From contig CAJTOT010000018.1 of the NCBI GenBank assembly GCA_910577935.1, positions 29,052-40,198 on the forward strand: a stretch of DNA of 11,147 nucleotides, read 5' to 3'. Shown in pieces: positions 7,202 to 11,147 of the stretch (positions within the stretch are counted from its first letter, which is position 1; each line of letters opens with the position of its first letter). Origin of the DNA: an uncultured Hungatella sp. Lineage in GTDB: Bacteria; Bacillota; Clostridia; Lachnospirales; Lachnospiraceae. A program made the translations under genes and the position numbers. The notes beneath the pieces were generated by a model. That model saw nothing but the letters and a program-made list of their open reading frames with translations, had not been told where the DNA came from and made no database searches.

Positions 7202-7247
7202 GGGCATAATTCCTTTCTTCACTGATAAATTTTCACTGCCAAAATGG

Positions 7248-7273
7248 TTTACATAAACTCAATTACATAAACC
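7248..7273. promoter_or_regulatory. Candidate operator in the GH32 leader (direct repeat plus palindrome)
   Basis: TTACATAAAC occurs exactly twice, at 7249-7258 and 7263-7272, a 14-bp period. The first copy also sits in a dyad, GTTTA-CA-TAAAC (7247-7258), and the whole element is bounded by GGTTTA and TAAACC. Short AT-rich dyads like this are the usual form of ROK-family (XylR, NagC, Mlc) binding sites, and a ROK gene lies directly across the intergenic region. That the ROK protein binds here is an inference. Confidence 0.4.
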
Positions 7274-7282
7274 TTTTAATTC

Positions 7283-7310
7283 ATTATACAGAAAAAAATG
7301 GGCAGTTCAA
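7283..7310 (-). promoter_or_regulatory. Likely promoter of the GH32 operon
   Basis: On the minus strand, TTGAAC (7305-7310) and a perfect TATAAT (7283-7288) are 16 bp apart, pointing toward the GH32 genes. Transcription would start near 7276, giving a leader of about 75 nt. The candidate operator repeats at 7249-7272 lie just downstream of the start, where a bound repressor could block it. Confidence 0.6.
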
Positions 7311-7393
7311 TGATGGTATTACCCAAAAAAACAAAAAAAATTTATGCAAAAAGGATAAAATAGTGTCTTAAATAATAAATTTGATTTTATATA

Positions 7394-7423
7394 TTGACTA
7401 TTATGACTTAACTGTGTTAACAT
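7394..7423 (+). promoter_or_regulatory. Likely promoter of the ROK-transporter operon, overlapped by a dyad
   Basis: TTGACT (7394-7399, 5 of 6 consensus) and TAACAT (7418-7423, 4 of 6) are 18 bp apart, and TGT before the -10 box gives an extended -10. A perfect dyad, TTAAC-TGT-GTTAA (7408-7420), overlaps the spacer and -10, a position suited to autorepression. Transcription would begin near 7430, downstream of the in-frame GTG at 7427, which is one reason to prefer the later ATG for the regulator. Confidence 0.45.
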
Positions 7424-7465
7424 ATTGTGAAAGAAATACAAAAGAAGGGAAAAAAGAAAATAAAA

Positions 7466-8695
7466 ATGCGCAAAAATGTCAAAGGCCTGAACAACGAGGA
7501 CCTGCTGGCTTCCAACCGGGCAATTATACTTCAGAAACTTAAGCGGACAGGTGTTTGTTCCAGGGCTGATCTGGCGAAAGAGACAGGGCTGACCCAGGCA
7601 TCGGTCTCCAAGATTGTCTCATCTCTGATCCGGCTGAATATAGTCCGGGAGACAGGCTTTATGGCAGGAGGCATGGGGCGGAGGTCGCGGGGGATAGTCT
7701 TAAATGCCGCAGGCTTTAAGGTCATTGGAATCAAAATTTCCAGACGCTCCTTCAGTGTTGGTCTGTTTGACATCGGAGGACGGGATTATGACATTTACAC
7801 GGAAGCGATTCCCGAGGGGCAGGCGCCCAGGACAAGCATCAGGAAGATCAGGGAAGTGGCGGAGAACCATATTGAGAGAAACAAGGATATCGTGGCCGTG
7901 GGAGTTACGGTTCCGGGTCCTTATCTGAAGGCGGAATCCAGAATTGCGGTGATGACGGAAACCAACGGGTGGAATTACCTGAATCTGAAGGAGGAGTTCA
8001 CGGATTTGGGAGGACTGCCTGTATTCATCGAACATGACGCCAATTCCGCCGCCATCGCGGAATGGTGGTTCGGAGATTTTGCCAGAGACCAGGGAGTTCT
8101 TATATATCTTCTGGCAGATGAAGGAATCGGGGCGGGAGTGGTGGTAGACGGCAGTGTCCTGAGGGGAGTCAACGGAATCGCGGCAGAGATCGGCCATATC
8201 AGCGTGGATGTGTCAGGCGCGCGGTGCCGGTGCGGCAATTACGGATGTCTGGAAGGATACTGTTCCTCTCTTGCATTCGTGAAAAAGACGAGAGAGCTGC
8301 TGGCTTCCCGGTGCGGCAGTTCCCTGACAGTTCATCACCGCCTGACCGCCGCCCATATTTTCAACGCCGCCGGGGAAGGCGACGAGCTGGCTGTAAATAT
8401 GGTGAAACGCGCCGGGCGGTATCTGGGGTACGGCATCGTAACCTTGGTCAATGCCTATGACCCGTCGGTGATCATCATCGGCAACACTATGGCAGGAGGC
8501 GGAGAACTTCTGATGGACAGCATCAAAAAGGTGGTAAAAGAAAGGATTCTGCCGGAGATCTATGAGAAACTGTCCATAAAGTTTACAGGTTTTAAAATTG
8601 ACCCGGTTTTATACGGGGCAGGCGCCATAGCCACAGATTATTTTTTGAAAAATCCGTCGGATTTCCTGGAGAACAGGGCGGAACACGCGATTTGA
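7466..8695 (+). CDS. ROK-family transcriptional regulator (NagC/XylR-like)
   Basis: Predicted sugar-responsive repressor of 409 residues. A winged helix-turn-helix spans about 15-63 (SRADLAKETGLTQASVSKIV, then a wing ending GRRSRG). The ROK sugar-kinase-like domain follows: FDIGG at 101-105 is a degenerate version of the ATP-binding DxGxT loop, VGVTVPGPY near 145-153, IEHDANSAA at 188-196, the ROK signature around 219-244, and the zinc site EIGH (His244) with CRCGNYGCLE (Cys254, Cys256, Cys261). The combination of a DNA-binding domain and a weak phosphate loop points to a regulator rather than a glucokinase. The start is uncertain: ATG 7466 has only a distant GAAGGGA (about 15 nt upstream), while GTG 7427 has no ribosome binding site and overlaps the promoter. 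It is 19 nt from the permease gene, so probably in the same operon, and is a good candidate to control both divergent units. Confidence 0.9.
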   Translation: MRKNVKGLNNEDLLASNRAIILQKLKRTGVCSRADLAKETGLTQASVSKIVSSLIRLNIVRETGFMAGGMGRRSRGIVLNAAGFKVIGIKISRRSFSVGLFDIGGRDYDIYTEAIPEGQAPRTSIRKIREVAENHIERNKDIVAVGVTVPGPYLKAESRIAVMTETNGWNYLNLKEEFTDLGGLPVFIEHDANSAAIAEWWFGDFARDQGVLIYLLADEGIGAGVVVDGSVLRGVNGIAAEIGHISVDVSGARCRCGNYGCLEGYCSSLAFVKKTRELLASRCGSSLTVHHRLTAAHIFNAAGEGDELAVNMVKRAGRYLGYGIVTLVNAYDPSVIIIGNTMAGGGELLMDSIKKVVKERILPEIYEKLSIKFTGFKIDPVLYGAGAIATDYFLKNPSDFLENRAEHAI

Positions 8696-8714
8696 TTTCA
8701 GAGGAGGGATATAC

Positions 8715-9662
8715 ATGAAAGGAGAAGGTGTTGCAAAACAAAAGCAGAAGGCAGGCGTGGTATCCATAAAAAGAGGCTGGAGGCACAGCTGGCAGCTGTA
8801 TGTATTGCTTCTGCCGGCGCTTGTCTGGCTGGCGGTTTTTATGTACGGACCTATGTACGGCCTTCTGATCGCTTTTAAGGATTACAAGGCGGCAGAAGGG
8901 ATTATGGGAAGCAGGTGGGCGGGAATGAAGTATTTTAAACAGTTCTTTTCCACCAACATCGCGAAACAGGTGATCACCAACACCCTGGTGCTGAGTTTGC
9001 AGCAGCTGGTATTCTCCTTTCCCATTCCCATTATCTTCGCTTTGATGATCAATCAGCTGAAGCAGGGGAAATTCAGAAAGATTGTCCAGACTATATCCTA
9101 CGCGCCCTACTTTGTGTCGGCAGTGGTAATCGTGTCTATCATGCAGGTAATCCTTGCTCCCGGAACAGGTTTTGTCAATATTCTGATACAGAATATGGGA
9201 AGCCGCCCTGTTATGTTCATGTCCAGGCCGGAGTATTTCAGGCCGCTGTACATTGTTTCCGGAATCTGGCAGACCATGGGCTTTAACGCTATCATCTATA
9301 TCGCCGCGCTGGCAGGAATATCGCCGGATTACTATGAAGCGGCCATCATGGACGGAGCTTCCAAGCTTAAGCGGATACTGTACATTGATATCCCGCTGAT
9401 TCTTCCCACCATCATCATCATGTTGATTCTGGCGGTGGGGCAGCTGATGACCATCGGATACGAGAAGGCCTATCTGATGCAGGCGGGTTCTAATCTGGCT
9501 ACCAGCGAGATTATTTCTACCTATGTATATAAGAGCGGTCTTTTGAAGGCTCAGTACAGCTTTGCCACGGCGGTAGGCCTTTTTAACTCAGTAGTCAACT
9601 TTATTCTGCTGGCAGTGACCAACTTTGTGGCCAAAAAGTCCACAGATATCAGTCTTTTCTAG
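8715..9662 (+). CDS. ABC sugar transporter permease, LplB type
   Basis: Integral membrane subunit of a carbohydrate importer (binding-protein-dependent, CUT1-like). It has 315 residues with a charged cytoplasmic N-terminus (1-25) and six likely membrane segments at about 27-50, 90-112, 127-147, 178-201, 220-245 and 285-305. The EAA loop that contacts the ATPase begins at Glu208 (YYEAAIMDGASKLKRILYI), with the conserved Gly at 214. The MYGPMYGLLIAFKDYKA segment after the first helix is typical of LplB proteins, which work with a YtcP/LplC partner and a large lipoprotein. The start has GAGGAGGG 6 nt upstream. It lies 19 nt after the ROK gene and 12 nt before the second permease. The family often serves complex oligosaccharides; here the adjacent GH32 genes suggest a fructose-containing substrate. 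Confidence 0.93.
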   Translation: MKGEGVAKQKQKAGVVSIKRGWRHSWQLYVLLLPALVWLAVFMYGPMYGLLIAFKDYKAAEGIMGSRWAGMKYFKQFFSTNIAKQVITNTLVLSLQQLVFSFPIPIIFALMINQLKQGKFRKIVQTISYAPYFVSAVVIVSIMQVILAPGTGFVNILIQNMGSRPVMFMSRPEYFRPLYIVSGIWQTMGFNAIIYIAALAGISPDYYEAAIMDGASKLKRILYIDIPLILPTIIIMLILAVGQLMTIGYEKAYLMQAGSNLATSEIISTYVYKSGLLKAQYSFATAVGLFNSVVNFILLAVTNFVAKKSTDISLF

Positions 9663-9674
9663 GAAGGTGAGCGT

Positions 9675-10568
9675 ATGAACAGAGAAAAGAAGTCATTTTT
9701 TTCAGGAGAGTGGGGATTTGATCTGGCGGTCATGGCGGTGCTTATCGCCCTGTGCGTTGTCATACTCTATCCTCTGTATTACGTGCTGGTGGCATCTTTT
9801 ACGGACCCCAATATTGTGAACACGGGACAGCTTCTGCTGTATCCCAAACAGCTGTACTTAGACGGATATAAGAAAATATTCGAGTACCGGGATCTGTGGA
9901 GCGGATACTGGAATACCATCAAGTATACGGTGATCGGAACGGCGCTCTCCATCATCTGCACCATCCCGGGAGCTTACGCTCTGTCCAGAAGAGACTTGAT
10001 GGGAAGGCGGAAGATCATGTTTCTGTTTACCTTCACCATGTTTTTCCAGGGCGGCATTATTCCTCTGTTTCTGGTGATCAATAACCTGAGGATCTACGAC
10101 TCCATTTGGGCGGTCACCATGCCCACGGCGGTGTCAGTATGGAATTTTATCGTGTGCCGCACGTTTTTCGAGTCCAGTATTCCCACGGAGATTCTGGAGG
10201 CGGCGAGGATAGACGGCTGCAACGAGTTTCAGATATTTTTCCGGGTGGTGATGCCTATATCCGCCACCATCGTCGCGGTTATGATCCTGTTCTACGCGAC
10301 AGCTCAATGGAATTCTTTCATGAATCCGCTTATGTTTCTGCGCTCCGGCAATAAGATGCCCCTTCAGGTTGTATTGAGAAACCTGGTACTGTCAAACCAG
10401 GCGGCATCCATGAGCGCGGACGCATTGGACGCAGCCATGAGGCAGAAGATGGCAGAGCAGATGAAATACGGCATTATTGTGGTTTCGGCGGTTCCGCTGC
10501 TCTGCGTCTACCCCTTCCTTCAGAAATATTTTGTTAAAGGAGTCACTGTGGGAGCCGTGAAAGGATGA
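9675..10568 (+). CDS. ABC sugar transporter permease, YtcP/LplC type
   Basis: Second membrane subunit, 297 residues, expected to form the channel with the LplB-type protein just upstream. Likely membrane segments are at about 16-41, 81-104, 112-136, 142-163, 193-211 and 265-284. The EAA loop starts at Glu175 (LEAARIDGCNEFQIFFRVV), with the conserved Gly at 181. ILYPLYYVLVASFTDP near the N-terminus and a short C-terminal tail ending in KGVTVGAVKG are characteristic of this subfamily. AGGAAGGTG lies before the ATG. The gap of 12 nt to the previous gene and 46 nt to the lipoprotein gene indicates a single operon. No ATP-binding subunit follows within the window. Confidence 0.93.
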   Translation: MNREKKSFFSGEWGFDLAVMAVLIALCVVILYPLYYVLVASFTDPNIVNTGQLLLYPKQLYLDGYKKIFEYRDLWSGYWNTIKYTVIGTALSIICTIPGAYALSRRDLMGRRKIMFLFTFTMFFQGGIIPLFLVINNLRIYDSIWAVTMPTAVSVWNFIVCRTFFESSIPTEILEAARIDGCNEFQIFFRVVMPISATIVAVMILFYATAQWNSFMNPLMFLRSGNKMPLQVVLRNLVLSNQAASMSADALDAAMRQKMAEQMKYGIIVVSAVPLLCVYPFLQKYFVKGVTVGAVKG

Positions 10569-10614
10569 GAAATTGTTGTTAAAATTCAAATCATAATAAG
10601 GAGGAACACAGGTA

Positions 10615-11147
10615 ATGAAGAAAAAACAGGTATTGGCACTGATGTTGTCAACAGTTATGGCAGTTACGGCGCTGGCAGGATGCGGCGGAGGAACCAACGC
10701 CTTGGAAGGCGGGGGAGGCGGCAGCCAGAGCGGCGGCAGCCAGTCCGGCGGAAACCAGGGCGGCGGCGCTTCCGGGGGAGCCGGAGCAGATATGTCGTCG
10801 GTGTTTGACTTGACTCCAGGCAATCTGCCTGTAGTCATTGATCCGGACAATGCCCCGGTGTTTAAAATCGCGAGAAACCGTGATCCCTTGCAGACTGTGG
10901 AGATCGGAGAGCTTCCGATGGTGAAAAAGCTGGAGGAGGACACCGGCGTAAAGATCGAGTGGGAGGAAGTGCCTTCTGTAGGCCTGACAGAGAAGGTGAA
11001 CTTGATGCTCACAGGCAGCGATCTCCCTGACGCTTTCTGGGACTGCATCAGCAATGACATGATCAGTATCTATATGGGGCAGGATCTCCTGATTCCGGTC
11101 AATGATCTGGAGCAGTATATGCCGAATCTGACCAAAATCTACGAGGA
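10615..11147 (+). CDS. Sugar-binding lipoprotein of the ABC importer, N-terminal part (cut by window edge)
   Basis: Extracellular solute-binding protein that would deliver sugar to the two permeases upstream. The first 177 codons are present and the frame is open to the right edge. A signal peptide (KKK, then a hydrophobic core) ends in the lipobox LAGC with Cys23, so the mature protein is a membrane-anchored lipoprotein. Residues about 24-54 are a low-complexity Gly/Ser/Gln linker (SQSGGSQSGGNQGGG). The folded domain follows, with VKKLEEDTGVKIEWEEVPS and KVNLMLTGSDLPDAFW, which are typical of LplA-like binding proteins (type 1 extracellular solute-binding, large form). AAGGAGGA lies 9 nt before the ATG. 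Such proteins are usually 500 or more residues, so most of the gene is missing here. Confidence 0.92.
   Translation, partial: MKKKQVLALMLSTVMAVTALAGCGGGTNALEGGGGGSQSGGSQSGGNQGGGASGGAGADMSSVFDLTPGNLPVVIDPDNAPVFKIARNRDPLQTVEIGELPMVKKLEEDTGVKIEWEEVPSVGLTEKVNLMLTGSDLPDAFWDCISNDMISIYMGQDLLIPVNDLEQYMPNLTKIYE

Noticed and set aside
7218..7240. CcpA-type catabolite repression site before the GH32 operon
   Set aside because: A TGAAAATTTATCA stretch is present, but it lacks the central CG and the right length.
10573..10597. Separate promoter in front of the binding lipoprotein
   Set aside because: TTGTTA and CATAAT are present but only 10 bp apart, too close for a promoter; the gene is probably read from the upstream operon.

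Overview
The window looks like chromosomal DNA of a Gram-positive anaerobe of the class Clostridia, most likely a Lachnospiraceae-type gut bacterium. This is an inference from gene content: a paired glgC/glgD, a clostridial-style SpoVG, LplB/YtcP-type sugar permeases, strong AGGAGG-type ribosome binding sites and AT-rich intergenic stretches between moderately GC-rich genes. No taxonomic marker fixes the species.

Layout. (1) Positions 1-729, minus strand: the N-terminal 243 codons of asparaginyl-tRNA synthetase (asnS), cut by the window edge, with a clear promoter. (2) 730-1266: a divergent intergenic region holding the asnS promoter, an extended -10 promoter facing right, and a leader of about 300 nt with several possible hairpins. 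(3) 1267-4015, plus strand: glgC, glgD and spoVG, overlapping or tightly packed, closed by a strong hairpin terminator at 4070-4100. glgC and glgD make the two subunits of ADP-glucose pyrophosphorylase for glycogen synthesis; GlgD looks catalytically degenerate, as is known for such pairs. The end of glgD appears frameshifted. (4) 4105-7201, minus strand: two adjacent GH32 (beta-fructosidase family) genes, probably one operon converging on spoVG and sharing the terminator. One has the full GH32 catalytic set; the other keeps the nucleophile motif but has changed RDP and EC motifs. (5) 7202-7465: an AT-rich divergent control region with a promoter on each strand and repeats suited to a repressor. 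(6) 7466-11147, plus strand: a ROK-family regulator, two ABC sugar permeases and the start of a lipoprotein solute-binding protein, which runs off the right edge.

How it fits together: the right two thirds read as a carbohydrate-use locus. The lipoprotein would capture a sugar (from the GH32 genes, probably a fructose-containing oligosaccharide), the two permeases would import it, the two GH32 enzymes (no signal peptide, so cytoplasmic) would split it, and the ROK protein would sense the sugar or a product and control both divergent operons. No ATPase subunit lies in the window, so it is either beyond the right edge or, as is common for this transporter class, a shared ATPase encoded elsewhere. 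I see no mobile element, CRISPR array, tRNA or rRNA gene. The most unusual items are the altered active site of the upstream GH32 protein, the apparent frameshift in glgD, and the structured glgC leader.
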